Notes: generated by a model not told the origin, from the sequence alone. A DNA stretch of 64,000 bases from Nocardia shimofusensis NBRC 100134 (GCF_001613125.1 NZ_BDBT01000012.1:62001-126000), one strand, 5' to 3'. Shown: positions 7,752 through 18,135, counted from the stretch's first letter. A program made the numbers and translations.

Positions 7752-8795
7752 TCAGCCACGCCCGAACAGGCTGCCCCGCCGCTTGGTGCGGCCACCGAGT
7801 TTCGCGCCACGGTGTTTGGTCCGATCGCCGAGTACGGCACCGCGTTCCTTGGCCACGTCGGCGAGTTCGGCGCTGCGGTGCTTGGCGACGTCGGCGAGTT
7901 CGGCGCCGCGGTGTTTCGCGACGTCGGCGAGTTCGGCCCCGCGGTGTTTCGCGACGTCGGCGAGTTCGGCGCCGCGGTGCCTGGCGACGTCGGCGAGTTC
8001 GGCACCGCGTTCCTTGGCGACCTCGGCGAGTTCGGCCCCGCGCTCCCTGGCGGTGAGCGCCAGCGGTGCGGTGCGTTCCTTGGCGGTGAGCGCCAGTGGT
8101 GCGGTGCGTTCCTTGGCGGTCTCGGCCAACGGGACCGCGCGTTCCTTCGCCGCGCCGACCAGCGCCGCGCCGCGTTCCCTGGCCGCCGCGGCCCACTCCG
8201 GGCCGTGCGTCTGGACGGTCCCGGCGAGCTCGGAGCCCTTGGTCGCGGCCACTGTGCCGAACCCCTTCGCCCGCTCGGCGGCGTCATGGGCGTAATGCTG
8301 CAGCGCCTCACCGGTACCCTCGCTCGCGCTCGCCCCGAAGGGCAGGGCGGCGGAGACGGTGGCGGCGGCGCTGCGGGCGGCCCGCCTGCCGCGCCAGCCG
8401 AGGGAAGGCTTGCCCTCGGTGTCGGCGCCGGCGATGAGCAGGCCCCCGAGCAGGCTCACGTCCTTGAGGAACGCGTTGCGTTTGGCGAGCTTCTTGTCCG
8501 GATCCGGCTCGGCCCAGAAGTTCTGCTGGGTGACCGTCGAAGGCAGCACGGAAGCGGCCAGCACGATCGAGGCCAGTCGCGGTGCCTTGTTGAGCGCCAG
8601 CAGCACACCGCCGGAGACCTGCGCCACGGCGTTGACCTTGATGACGGTATCCGGGTCGGCGGGCAGCCTGCTCGCCACGCTCTCGGGAAGCGCGGCCGCG
8701 GCTTTCGCGCGCGGCTCGGGATTCATCAGCGTATCGACCCCGTCGTAGACGAAAGCGGTCGCCAGCAGCGGTCGGGCAAGTCGGCGCAGCAACAT
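7752..8795 (-). CDS. DoxX-family membrane protein with C-terminal 11-residue repeat tail
   Basis: A 347-residue protein. Residues 1-~135 are DoxX-like: RRLARPLLATAFVYDGVDTLMNP, then membrane helices with GGVLLALNKAPRLASIVLAAS and LKDVSLLGGLLIAG. The rest is soluble and Ala-rich, ending in thirteen consecutive 11-mers from about residue 205, consensus A-K-x-R-G-A-E-L-A-D-V. Ala, Leu and Val recur on one face and Lys/Arg/Glu on the other, as in hendecad amphipathic helices of LEA or lipid-droplet-coat type. DoxX proteins relate to membrane redox and thiol homeostasis in mycobacteria, and are normally only ~130-170 residues. The SD GAGGAAGGGG precedes ATG 8795. Confidence 0.82.
   Translation of the reverse strand: MLLRRLARPLLATAFVYDGVDTLMNPEPRAKAAAALPESVASRLPADPDTVIKVNAVAQVSGGVLLALNKAPRLASIVLAASVLPSTVTQQNFWAEPDPDKKLAKRNAFLKDVSLLGGLLIAGADTEGKPSLGWRGRRAARSAAATVSAALPFGASASEGTGEALQHYAHDAAERAKGFGTVAATKGSELAGTVQTHGPEWAAAARERGAALVGAAKERAVPLAETAKERTAPLALTAKERTAPLALTARERGAELAEVAKERGAELADVARHRGAELADVAKHRGAELADVAKHRGAELADVAKHRSAELADVAKERGAVLGDRTKHRGAKLGGRTKRRGSLFGRG
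7755..8183 (-). repeat. Coding tandem repeat, 13 x 33 bp, in the DoxX gene
   Basis: Thirteen in-frame 33-base units encode the 11-residue repeats. The middle units (AKHRGAELADV three times, plus ARHRGAELADV and AKHRSAELADV) are near identical in DNA, while units at both ends have diverged. That pattern fits recent expansion in the centre. Copy number is likely to vary between strains. Confidence 0.85.
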
Positions 8796-8879
8796 GGAAC
8801 GTCACCCCTTCCTCGGTGGTTTATCCCGGGGCGGGTTCCCTGGTCCGGCCCTGTCAAACACACCGAGGTCGCCGGGGGC

Positions 8880-10616
8880 TCATTGCGCGCGCAGGAACCG
8901 TCCGGTGCGCCGGACACCCAGCGTCTCGGCCGCGACGCCGTTGCCGAAGACGTACTCACCGCCGACGAACACGGCCTCGACCGCGGCGTCGTTGCGGTTG
9001 ACCATGCGTTCGAGGCCGCCGTACTGCGCGACCGGGGCCTCGGCGTAGGCGTCCAGCTCGGCATCGAGGTGGGCCGGATCGAGCAGCACCAGATCGGCGC
9101 GGTCGCCTTCGCGCAGCCGGCCCGCCTCGATGCCGTACCACTCGGCGAGTTCGCCGGTCAGCCGATGCACGGCGCGCTCCATCGACAGCACCGGGCGGCC
9201 CGCCTGCTCGGCATCGTGCATCCGCCGCAGGAACCGCAGCCCGAAGTTGTAGAAGGCCATATTGCGCAGGTGCGCGCCCGCGTCGGAGAAGCCCATCTGC
9301 ACACCGGGGTCGGCGGCGAGACGATCGAGCATCTCGGGCCGGTGCCCGGAGATGGTGGTGCGCCAGCGCAGCTTCTCGCCGTGCTCGACGACGAGGTCGA
9401 GGAAGGCGTCCACCGGGTGCAGCCCGCCGCGATCGAGACCGACCTGACCGAAGGACTTGCCGACCACCGCCGGATCGGGGCAGGCGACGATCTCGGCGTC
9501 GAAGAAGTCGCGGTGCCAGACTCGGGGGCCGAACTTCTTGTCGTAGTCCTTGCGGAAGCGCCGCCGGTACTGCGGGTCGGCGAGCATCTCGCGGCGCTGC
9601 TCGACCTGGTTGGACAGGTGCATGGCGGCCGCGCCGGAACCGAACTCCTCGAAGATGACCAGGTCGATGCCGTCGGCGTAGACCTCGAACGGCACCGGCA
9701 GATGTTGCCAGCGGAAGTTCGCGCCGAGTCCGTTGAGCACCTTCGACATCACCGCGAAGATCCGGATCACCGGCAGTGCCTTGAGATCGGCGGCCGAGAG
9801 CAGGCTGACCTTCAACGATCTGCGCCACAGTCCCAGGCTGCTCGCCGCCATCACGCCGATGGTGTGCGGCCGCGAGGCGTCCGGTCCGCCTTGCAGGACC
9901 CGGCCGCGCTTGCGCAGGATCGAGTTCAGCTTGCGCTTCTCCCCGGCGGGCGCGAACGTCGACGGCAGGGTGCGCGAGCGGCAGAACTCGCCGTCGAGCT
10001 TGTCGAAGCGCAACTGCTGCGAGGACATGCCGACGAAGCCCGCGTCGAGCGCTTCCTCGAGCCAGCGCGCCATGGTGTCCAGTTCGGCGGCGTTGGGGCG
10101 CACGTCCGAGCGAGTGGCGCGGTCCAGGCCCATCGCGGCCGCGCGCATGTCGGAGTGCCCGATGAACGCCGCCACGTTCGGGCCGAGCGGTAGTTGCCCG
10201 AGCGCTTCGGCGTACTCGGTCGCGCTGGTCCAGGACTTGAATCTGTCGATCGTGTCGATGACGTTGCCGCGCGGAATCGCCTCCACCCGGCCGAACAGAT
10301 CGCCCGCGGTCTCGGCGCCCACGTGCACCGTGGAGATCGAACAGGATCCGATCAACACGGTCGTGATCCCGTGCCGCAGCGATTCGGTCAGTGCGGGCGA
10401 GCCGAGAATCTCGACGTCGTAGTGCGTGTGGATGTCGAGCATGCCGGGCAGGACCCATTTGCCGGTGCCGTCGATGATGCGCGGGCAGCCGGTTTTGTCC
10501 AGCGGCGCGGCCGAGACCGCGGCGACCCGGCCGTCGCGCAGCCCGAGGTGGCGGATCGCCGAGGGCGCACCGGTGCCGTCGAACCAGCGGGCGTTCTCGA
10601 TGATGGTGTCGTACAT
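8880..10616 (-). CDS. Amidohydrolase, N-acyl-D-amino-acid deacylase family
   Basis: A 578-residue metal-dependent hydrolase. Metal-site residues are visible in order: the N-terminal beta sandwich then PGMLDIHTHYDVE (HTH ligand motif, about 58-70), GSCSISTV in the position where this family has a bridging Cys, TTISGHRPEM, and FSDAGAHLRN with the catalytic Asp. It ends with the composite sandwich LREGDRADLVLLDP. The family cleaves N-acyl-D-amino acids and related amides, but many actinobacterial members are uncharacterised; the substrate here is unknown. It follows the acyl-CoA synthetase gene by 13 bases, so the two are co-transcribed. An 84-base gap separates it from the DoxX gene. Confidence 0.88.
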   Translation of the reverse strand: MYDTIIENARWFDGTGAPSAIRHLGLRDGRVAAVSAAPLDKTGCPRIIDGTGKWVLPGMLDIHTHYDVEILGSPALTESLRHGITTVLIGSCSISTVHVGAETAGDLFGRVEAIPRGNVIDTIDRFKSWTSATEYAEALGQLPLGPNVAAFIGHSDMRAAAMGLDRATRSDVRPNAAELDTMARWLEEALDAGFVGMSSQQLRFDKLDGEFCRSRTLPSTFAPAGEKRKLNSILRKRGRVLQGGPDASRPHTIGVMAASSLGLWRRSLKVSLLSAADLKALPVIRIFAVMSKVLNGLGANFRWQHLPVPFEVYADGIDLVIFEEFGSGAAAMHLSNQVEQRREMLADPQYRRRFRKDYDKKFGPRVWHRDFFDAEIVACPDPAVVGKSFGQVGLDRGGLHPVDAFLDLVVEHGEKLRWRTTISGHRPEMLDRLAADPGVQMGFSDAGAHLRNMAFYNFGLRFLRRMHDAEQAGRPVLSMERAVHRLTGELAEWYGIEAGRLREGDRADLVLLDPAHLDAELDAYAEAPVAQYGGLERMVNRNDAAVEAVFVGGEYVFGNGVAAETLGVRRTGRFLRAQ

Positions 10617-10629
10617 GGTGATCCGATCC

Positions 10630-12426
10630 TCAGGGGGCGGTGAATATGTCGGTCAGGCCCGCGCGCACGACCTTGCCGGTCGCGTTGCGCGGCAGCGGGA
10701 CGGTGGTGATCCGCCACCGGGCGGGCACCTTGTAGTAGGCCAGCCGCTCGGCGGCGAACGCGCGCAGCTCTTCGGCTTCGACCGTTGTGCCCTCGCCCGT
10801 TTCGCACTCGCCCGTTGCGCACTCGCCCGTTGTGCCCTCGGCCTCGATGTCGTGACGCACCACGACGACCGCGGCGACCTGCTGACCGAGATCGTCGTCG
10901 GGCAGGCCGAGCACCGCGCACTCCGCGACCGAGGGATGCTCGTCGAGGCAGTGCTCCACCTCGGTGGGGTAGACGTTCTCCCCGCCGCGCAGGATCAGGT
11001 CCGAGCGCCTGCCGGACAAACGGAGCATGCCGTGCTCGACGATACCGAGGTCACCGGTGCGCAGCCACCGATCGGCGGTGATCGCGGTGGCGGTGGCGGC
11101 CGGATCCTCCCAGTAGCCGAGCATGACGTAGGGACTGCGCACCCAGACCTCGCCCTCGACGCCCTCGCCCGCGGGCTCGCCCGCCTCGTCGCGGATGTCG
11201 AGTTCCACCCCGATGATCGGCCTGCCGACGGTGTCGGGGAACTCGGCCAGCTCGGCCGGGGTGGCGAGGGTGGCCGCGGTCGCGCATTCGGTCATGCCGT
11301 AGCTGGTCGACAGCGCCGTGCGCGCGACCGGGATCCGTTCGCGCAACTGCTGGTGCAGGGCGGCAGGGGAGGGGGCGGAGTTCAACGACAGCGAGGCCAG
11401 CGAGGACAGATCGTGGCGCTCGACCTCCGCGGCGAGCAGCCGGTGCACCATCGTCGGCATGGCGCCCCAGTTGGTGATGCGCTCGCGTTCGATCAAGTCT
11501 GCCACTCGCTCGCCGTCGAACGCGCCGCGATAGAGGACGGCGGTGTCGCCGGTCGCCAGCCGGGGCAGCACCAGGTTGTGCAGGCTGGCGATGTGGAACA
11601 GCGGGGAGGTGAGCAGGAAACGCCTGCCCGCGGGTGTGCCGTCGTGCACGCGACCGGCGAACGCGGCCGCCAGCGCGTCGTTGAACCGATGATGGTCGAT
11701 GACCGCGATCAGATTGCGGTGTGAGTGGGTGGCGCCCTTCGGGCGGCCGCTGGTGCCGCTGGTGTAGAGGATGACGGCCGGATCATCCTCGGCCACAGAG
11801 GTTTCCGGAAGCCCGGCCCCGGCGAAGGCAGCCGACAGCGCGGGCACGTCGTGCTCGACGCGCAGGACCGGTACGTCGTGGTCGATCTCGGCGAGACGCT
11901 CGGCGCGTTTCGCGTCGGCGACCAGCAGGGCGGGGCGGGTGTGGCCGAGGGCGAAGGCGATCTCCCTGGGCGTCCACCAGGCGTTGTAGCCGACGGCGAC
12001 GGCGCCGAGGCACTGGCAGGCCCAGAACACCTCGACCCATTCGGGGCAGTTGGCGGCCAGGATCGCGACCCGGTCGCCCTTGCCGACGCCGTAGCGGTCC
12101 CGCAGCGCGACAGCCAGCGCCGCGACGTCGGCGAGATGGCCGGCATAGGAGATACGCCGCTCGCCGTCCACCAGATAGTCGCGCTCACCCAGCCTCGCCG
12201 ACTCGGTGAGAACCGCGCGGAGCGAGCGGTGCCGGTGCCGGAATACCCGCAGCGGCACGCCGAGGACCTCCTCGGTCGCGATCTCGAACGGCTCTCCCCG
12301 GCTGGTCAACCGGGCCACCGATGCGGCACGCATCGCCTGCCGGTCGGCGGATGCCGTCACCACGGGATCGGCCGCGCGGGAGTGCGGCGACGTGCGTTCG
12401 GGGTTCGGGTCAGTGGGGTTCGGCAT
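10630..12426 (-). CDS. Acyl-CoA synthetase (FadD-like, ANL superfamily)
   Basis: A 598-residue adenylate-forming ligase that activates a carboxylic acid with ATP and CoA. Motifs: P-loop [13 protein letters not shown], then [29 protein letters not shown], the hinge [20 protein letters not shown], and the catalytic lysine in [10 protein letters not shown]. The C-terminal lid carries an insertion of four 5-residue repeats ([20 protein letters not shown]) encoded by a 15-base tandem repeat, absent from ordinary FadD proteins. Acyl chain specificity cannot be read; the medium-size pocket and the neighbouring alcohol dehydrogenase suggest a branched or aromatic acid. It lies 39 bases after the dehydrogenase gene. 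Confidence 0.9.
   Translation of the reverse strand: MPNPTDPNPERTSPHSRAADPVVTASADRQAMRAASVARLTSRGEPFEIATEEVLGVPLRVFRHRHRSLRAVLTESARLGERDYLVDGERRISYAGHLADVAALAVALRDRYGVGKGDRVAILAANCPEWVEVFWACQCLGAVAVGYNAWWTPREIAFALGHTRPALLVADAKRAERLAEIDHDVPVLRVEHDVPALSAAFAGAGLPETSVAEDDPAVILYTSGTSGRPKGATHSHRNLIAVIDHHRFNDALAAAFAGRVHDGTPAGRRFLLTSPLFHIASLHNLVLPRLATGDTAVLYRGAFDGERVADLIERERITNWGAMPTMVHRLLAAEVERHDLSSLASLSLNSAPSPAALHQQLRERIPVARTALSTSYGMTECATAATLATPAELAEFPDTVGRPIIGVELDIRDEAGEPAGEGVEGEVWVRSPYVMLGYWEDPAATATAITADRWLRTGDLGIVEHGMLRLSGRRSDLILRGGENVYPTEVEHCLDEHPSVAECAVLGLPDDDLGQQVAAVVVVRHDIEAEGTTGECATGECETGEGTTVEAEELRAFAAERLAYYKVPARWRITTVPLPRNATGKVVRAGLTDIFTAP
10781..10840 (-). repeat. Coding 4 x 15-bp tandem repeat inside the acyl-CoA synthetase gene
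   Basis: Four 15-base units, consensus CCCGTTGYGCMCTCG on the plus strand, at 10781, 10796, 10811 and 10826. They encode a flexible Gly/Thr/Glu/Cys linker in the C-terminal lid domain. The first and fourth units are nearly the same, as are the second and third. Confidence 0.8.
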
Positions 12427-12465
12427 TGCGCCACCCTTCGCGCTCGCTCCGTCTTCCGATGGTGG

Positions 12466-13506
12466 TCACGGCACCAACACCGCCCGCCCGCGTACCAGGC
12501 CGTGCTCGAGCCGGTCCAGGGCTTCGCGGCCGTCGGTGAGCTCGTAAGGTTCGACCTCCACGCGCAATTTGCCCGACTGTGCCAAGGCGATGGATTCGAC
12601 CAGGTCCGAGCGGGTGCCGCCGTAGGATTTGCGCACCGACGCGCCCCACGGCCAGCCCGCCTTGCCCGCGGGCCCCGAGGTGATCTCCGGGGCTCCGCCA
12701 CCGAGTCCGATCATCCGGTACGCACCGTTGGGCGCCACCGATTCCACCGCCAGCCTGGCCGTCTGGTCGACGCCGACGAAATCGAACACCGCCTCCGCGC
12801 CGCGTCCGCCGGTGCGATCGAGGATCCTGGCGGCGGTGTCGTCATCGATCACCAGCCCCTCGTCCGCGCCGTTGGCCGTCGCCAGGGCCAGTTTGTCCTC
12901 GCTGAGATCCACCGCGACGACGCGCGCCGCCGTGGTGGCGGCAAGGATCTGCACCGCCATGTGCCCGAGACCGCCGACGCCGATCACCACGGCCGTCGCC
13001 CCGGGCAGCAACTGCTCCCTGGCTCCGGCGACGGCGTGATAGCTGGTCAGCGCGGCATCGGCCAGCGGCGCGGCCTGCAGGAAATCGAGGTCGCCGATCG
13101 ACACGAAGGCGCGAGCCGGGATACGCACGTACTCCGCCATCCCGCCGTCCCGGTCCAGTCCGGGGCACGGCGGGATCGCGGCGCGACCCGCCGCGAGACA
13201 GACGTTCTCGTTGCCGCGCAGGCACTCCCGGCACACCCCGCACGACCAGCACGGGTACACCACACCGCGGGCGCCGACCGCCGGTGTCGCGACTTCGGCG
13301 CCGACCGCCTCGACGGTGCCCGAGATCTCGTGGCCGAGGGTGAACGGCTCGGCGCACCGCGGCTCGGTCAGCGCGACGATGCGCAGATCGGAGTGACAGA
13401 TGCCCGCCGCGCCCACGCGCAACAGCACCTCCGCGGGGCCGATGTCGGGTACCGGCACCGTGCGGAGCTCGAGGGTGCCCGGTCCGGTCACCTGAAGTGC
13501 GTGCAT
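12466..13506 (-). CDS. Zinc-dependent alcohol dehydrogenase (medium-chain)
   Basis: A 346-residue MDR-family NAD(P) alcohol dehydrogenase from ATG 13506; TTG 13509 directly before it is the alternative, and the SD-like GAGGACG suits both. Catalytic zinc ligands are Cys37-His38 (GICHSD), His59-Glu60 (LGHE) and a later Asp. The structural-zinc loop has Cys86, 89, 92, 95 and 103 in PCWSCGVCREC and ENVC. The Rossmann motif is VIGVGGLGHMAVQ, followed by VVAVDLSEDK, where the Asp after the second strand predicts NAD over NADP. It is the first gene of the dehydrogenase / acyl-CoA synthetase / amidohydrolase operon. It probably oxidises an alcohol or aldehyde feeding the ligase. Confidence 0.9.
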   Translation of the reverse strand: MHALQVTGPGTLELRTVPVPDIGPAEVLLRVGAAGICHSDLRIVALTEPRCAEPFTLGHEISGTVEAVGAEVATPAVGARGVVYPCWSCGVCRECLRGNENVCLAAGRAAIPPCPGLDRDGGMAEYVRIPARAFVSIGDLDFLQAAPLADAALTSYHAVAGAREQLLPGATAVVIGVGGLGHMAVQILAATTAARVVAVDLSEDKLALATANGADEGLVIDDDTAARILDRTGGRGAEAVFDFVGVDQTARLAVESVAPNGAYRMIGLGGGAPEITSGPAGKAGWPWGASVRKSYGGTRSDLVESIALAQSGKLRVEVEPYELTDGREALDRLEHGLVRGRAVLVP

Positions 13507-13675
13507 CAATATGATCGTCCTCGTCCGATTGTGACGTGGGCAATAAGTTAACAGTGTTCGCCGGGGTGGCGCCAGGGACCGGAAGAGGCGCTCGCACCCG
13601 CCGCCTGTACGTGCTGTCGGTGCCGTGCGGCATCATCTGGGGCACGCAGCCGTCCCATGATCGTCCGGAGTCCCC

Positions 13676-14428
13676 ATGCCCTCACCGCGAAACAAGCCCA
13701 CACCGTTGTCGGACAGCGAGATAGAGCACATCGCCGCGGAGATCGCGGCGGGCCGCCCACCGATGGTGTGGTTCACCGCCGCCGCCGTCGGCGTACCCGA
13801 GGGACGGTCGGGAAAGGTTGTGGCACTCGGTGATCCGGCCGAGGGCGACTTCCTGCAGGTGCGCCCTACCGGTTCCAGGGACGTGCTGTCGTTCTCCCCG
13901 GTCGAAGTGACCGTGACCAAGCCGCCTCGCGAGAAGGCGGCCGCTGCCCCCGGGCGGGCCGAGCCCGCTCCGAGAAAGGAAACCCCTGTGACCCAGTCGC
14001 CGAGCCCGACGAGCGCACCCGTGGCCAAGGAGAGCGCGACGCGTCCCGCCCAGGACGCCGCGAAGCCCCAGCCCGCGAAAACCGCTGCGCCCGCGCCGGA
14101 CCCGGCCGGGTCGAGCAGGCCCGCACCCGCCAAAGCCGCGAAGGCCCCCGCGCGCAAGGTGAAGACGCCGGAGGTGTCGGTAACCCTGGCGGGCACCGCC
14201 GACGGCGAATGGACCGTGGAGGTCGTCACCGGCAAGAAGCGCTCGGTGCGAGGTCTGCCGGTGAGCAGCGCCGCCGTCGCCCAGGCCGCCAAGCTGCTGC
14301 ACCCGGAGGTCGCCGAGGTCGTCGCCGGCGTGCTCGACGCCGCCAGGGAAGCGCAGCTGGCGAAGGTCGCCCAGCTCCAGGCCGAGCTGGAAGCCGCCAA
14401 GCGCGCGCTCGAGGACCTCGACTCCTGA
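13676..14428 (+). CDS. Conserved actinobacterial protein with Pro/Ala-rich linker
   Basis: A 250-residue protein of unknown function. An N-terminal globular part (1-80, LSDSEIEHIAAEIAAGRPPMVWFTAAAVGVPEGRSGKVV...) resembles a small beta-barrel that could bind nucleic acid. A lysine-, alanine- and proline-rich linker (85-165) follows. The C-terminal part starts with EVSVTLAGTADGEWTVEVVTGKKR and ends in a coiled coil AREAQLAKVAQLQAELEAAKRALEDL. GGAG sits 6 bases before ATG 13676. The basic linker suggests DNA or RNA contact, but this is inference. It is transcribed alone, convergent with the diguanylate cyclase gene. Confidence 0.75.
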   Translation: MPSPRNKPTPLSDSEIEHIAAEIAAGRPPMVWFTAAAVGVPEGRSGKVVALGDPAEGDFLQVRPTGSRDVLSFSPVEVTVTKPPREKAAAAPGRAEPAPRKETPVTQSPSPTSAPVAKESATRPAQDAAKPQPAKTAAPAPDPAGSSRPAPAKAAKAPARKVKTPEVSVTLAGTADGEWTVEVVTGKKRSVRGLPVSSAAVAQAAKLLHPEVAEVVAGVLDAAREAQLAKVAQLQAELEAAKRALEDLDS

Positions 14429-14446
14429 TCCCGCGCCCCGGCGTGT

Positions 14447-16168
14447 TCAGCCCACGCGCCCGGCGGTCTGCCTTCCGGTGCGCCGGAGCCAGGCGGTGAG
14501 CGTGGCGCCGGCGGAGGTGGCTTCGGTGGCCGAACCCGTGTCCGTGCAACGGTTTCCGGCCTTCGCCTGTCCCGGCTGGGTGCTCCCCGCGCGGTGGGGG
14601 CGGCTGACGACGGGCACTCCGGCACGGCCGGTGTGGGTCTGACCGGCCGCGGGCGCCTCGGTGCCCGCTCGATCGGTGTCGAGATCGTCGACGACGGTGC
14701 TCGGGTGCAACGCGTAGCCGAGGGCGCGTTCCTTCGCGTGGTACATGGCCGCGTCCGCGTGACGGATCAGATCGTCGACGGGCACGCCGTGCCTGCCGCT
14801 CTGCGTGCTCGCGATGCCGATGCTCGCAGTCACCCGCACTGCTCCGACGCTGAGCGCGAACGGCGTGGTGAACGCGTCGAGCAGGCGCTCGGCCAGGGCC
14901 GCCGCCTGCTGCACGAGGCACGGGGTGAGCACCACGAATTCGTCGCCGCCGTAGCGGGCGACCACGGGATCGCGGCCCGCCACCCGGCGGATGCGGGCAG
15001 CGGCGTCGGCGATCAACTCGTCGCCGACGGCGTGGCCGTAGCTGTCGTTGACCCGCTTGAACCCATCCAGATCGATGAAGAGCAGGCCGAGTGGTCCCGG
15101 CCGCGAAGGCGTGTGCTCGCGCGAGAGCGCGCGCAACAGCGCCGAACGATTCAGCAGACCGGTCAGCATGTCGTGATCGGCCTGGTACTGGGCGCGGCGC
15201 TCGCTGCGCAGGCTGCGCTGGATGGCCCGTTCGCTGCGCAGCAGCACCCCGATCAGCAGCAGCGCGAACAGCGACGACACCACCACGCGGTCGGCAGTCT
15301 CCAGGGTGGAACCGAGCACCGGCACCAGGGCCGCCACGATCAGCGCCCCCGCGATCAGGCTCGCCCGCTGCCGGGACCGGTGCGGATGGACACGACCCGG
15401 GCCGCCCAGCACCGCCATGGTCGGGTGCAGGGCCGCGATCCCGATCGCCGCATAGGCCACCAGCGTGGCTGCGCGCTGGTCGGCCAGGTCGACCCGCGCC
15501 AGACCGGCGCGGTCGAGGTTGCGCATCAGGTCGCCGACGAGCACCGCGGACAACCCGAGATGCAACAGCCGAAGCGAGGTTTCCGAGCGCCCCACCGTGG
15601 CCACCGAATGCGCCAGGGAGGCCAGCAGTACCGCGTCGAGCAGCGGGTGGCCGACGACGAGCAGGGCGGTCATCGGCGTCGCGGAGCCCACCGCGGGCGA
15701 GATCAGGAACGTCCAGGAGGCGAGCATGGCCGCGAGGCCGATGAGGGTCGAGTCCAGCGCCAGGTCGTAGTCGCCACGCCGTCTGCGCGGACGCAGCCAG
15801 GCGGCGACGGCCAGCGCCATGACGAAATATGCGGCGAGAAGACAGATCTCGGCACCATGCGCGGCGGGCCGGCCGACGTCCTGCAAGGTCGAACCCGCCG
15901 CGAACAGCCCCGCCGAGCCCGACAGCAGATACCAGGGCAGCGGCTGCGCGGGCCGGTGCCTGCGCAACCCGCAGCCGATCATGACCAGCGCGCCTGTCAC
16001 GACGACCAGCGTCGTCACCAGCGACAGCGAGCGCCCGCCGATCAGTAGCGGCACCGTGATCACCACGCACCAGGCACCGAGAAGTACTACGCAGCAACGT
16101 GTTCGGAGAACACCCGGTGTTCTGAGACTGCCCAGGCGGAATCCCGGAGCTGTTTCGATCATTGTCAT
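14447..16168 (-). CDS. Membrane GGDEF-domain protein (predicted diguanylate cyclase)
   Basis: Encodes 573 residues from ATG 16168, preceded by a purine-rich GAGGGGGG. About nine or ten hydrophobic helices fill residues 22-312 and form a sensory membrane unit. A short cytoplasmic helix leads into a GGDEF domain (330-490) with LTGLLNR, FIDLDGFKRVND and an intact RYGGDEFVV (GGDEF 407-411). Catalytic cyclases join two GTP into c-di-GMP. The RxxD inhibitory site normally placed five residues before GGDEF is not present (G398...P401). No EAL domain is attached. The last ~80 residues are low-complexity. A longer open frame reaches 16969 but overlaps galK and is not credible. Confidence 0.88.
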   Translation of the reverse strand: MTMIETAPGFRLGSLRTPGVLRTRCCVVLLGAWCVVITVPLLIGGRSLSLVTTLVVVTGALVMIGCGLRRHRPAQPLPWYLLSGSAGLFAAGSTLQDVGRPAAHGAEICLLAAYFVMALAVAAWLRPRRRRGDYDLALDSTLIGLAAMLASWTFLISPAVGSATPMTALLVVGHPLLDAVLLASLAHSVATVGRSETSLRLLHLGLSAVLVGDLMRNLDRAGLARVDLADQRAATLVAYAAIGIAALHPTMAVLGGPGRVHPHRSRQRASLIAGALIVAALVPVLGSTLETADRVVVSSLFALLLIGVLLRSERAIQRSLRSERRAQYQADHDMLTGLLNRSALLRALSREHTPSRPGPLGLLFIDLDGFKRVNDSYGHAVGDELIADAAARIRRVAGRDPVVARYGGDEFVVLTPCLVQQAAALAERLLDAFTTPFALSVGAVRVTASIGIASTQSGRHGVPVDDLIRHADAAMYHAKERALGYALHPSTVVDDLDTDRAGTEAPAAGQTHTGRAGVPVVSRPHRAGSTQPGQAKAGNRCTDTGSATEATSAGATLTAWLRRTGRQTAGRVG

Positions 16169-16459
16169 CAACCCCCCTCGGCCCCTGACGACGCGGTCAT
16201 CCGTGCGGCAGGCTGATCGGCGACTCCTCCACGGCGGCATCGATCTCTCGATACCGGCTCGGCATCGAGGCCCCGACGACGTTGTCGAGCTGGAAGTGGT
16301 GCTGTGAAAAGCCGTCCCGGCCGAGCGCTGCGGACAGGTCGAACGGACCTGGACAACTGATCTGATAATCGCACGGACCCCGACCACGGCGGGATCGTTT
16401 GCCTGGAATGCCAGGGCGCGGTTCACCGCTGGCGATGCCCGGTGGTTGCCTGGAGCACA

Positions 16460-17569
<1,110 letters not shown>

Positions 17570-17630
17570 CCGCGCGGATTTCGCAGCCGCGCGCCTGCTC
17601 GGCTCGTATCCGCCCGACGGACACGCGCCG

Positions 17631-17655
17631 AAGCCGCGGCATCGCGCCGCGGCTT
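17631..17655. terminator. Bidirectional hairpin terminator after galK
   Basis: AAGCCGCGGC pairs with GCCGCGGCTT across a 5-base loop. It lies between the convergent galK and SRPBCC genes. There is no clear U-run, as is usual for actinobacterial intrinsic terminators. Confidence 0.7.
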
Positions 17656-17670
17656 GGGGTGTTCGCCGAC

Positions 17671-18135
17671 CTACAGTGTGCCCGGGCGCGGGATGTCGCC
17701 GCGCCAGCCACCGGTCTCGTACCCCTGGCTCTCGATGAACTCCTTGAAGCGCTTCAGGTCACCGTTCACTCGGTGCTTCAGCAGACCGAGCTTGTCGGCG
17801 GCGTTCTCCACGAAGCCTTCCGGGTCGACGTCCATCTGCGCGGTCACCCTGGTGTGGGTGTCGTCGAGACGGTGGAAGGTGATCACGCCCGCGTGGTTCG
17901 GCCCCGAGTCGGACTTCCACGCGACGCGCTCGTCGGGATGCTGTTCGGTGATGGTGGCGTCGAATTCCCGCGTGGTCGGCCCGACGTGGACGCGCCAGTG
18001 GGTGTGCCGGTCGTCGAGTTGACGGACGGTCTCCACGCCTTCCATGAACTGCGGGAAGGACTCGAACTGCGTCCACTGGTTGTAGGCGGTGCGGACAGGA
18101 ACCTCGACGTCCACGGTGGCGGCCATCGTGCTCAT
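17671..18135 (-). CDS. SRPBCC-family (START-like) protein
   Basis: A 154-residue helix-grip protein. It starts MSTMAATVDVEVPVRTAYNQWTQFESFPQFMEGVETVRQLDD, the classic SRPBCC entry with the W...F..FP.FM pattern. It continues with HWRVHVGPTTREFDATITEQHPDERVAWKSDSG and VITFHRLDDTHTRVTAQMDVDPEGF. This coenzyme-Q-binding/cyclase-like subgroup is common in actinobacterial stress loci. A cavity for a hydrophobic ligand is expected; the ligand is unknown. The DUF4383 gene lies 78 bases upstream on the same strand, so the two may be co-transcribed. Confidence 0.85.
   Translation of the reverse strand: MSTMAATVDVEVPVRTAYNQWTQFESFPQFMEGVETVRQLDDRHTHWRVHVGPTTREFDATITEQHPDERVAWKSDSGPNHAGVITFHRLDDTHTRVTAQMDVDPEGFVENAADKLGLLKHRVNGDLKRFKEFIESQGYETGGWRGDIPRPGTL

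Noticed and set aside
7755-8183. 33-bp tandem repeats as a CRISPR array
   Set aside because: Units are contiguous, in frame and encode an 11-residue protein repeat. There are no spacers.
7812-10193. 793-residue open frame on the plus strand
   Set aside because: Antisense to the DoxX and amidohydrolase genes. No domain and repetitive shadow composition.
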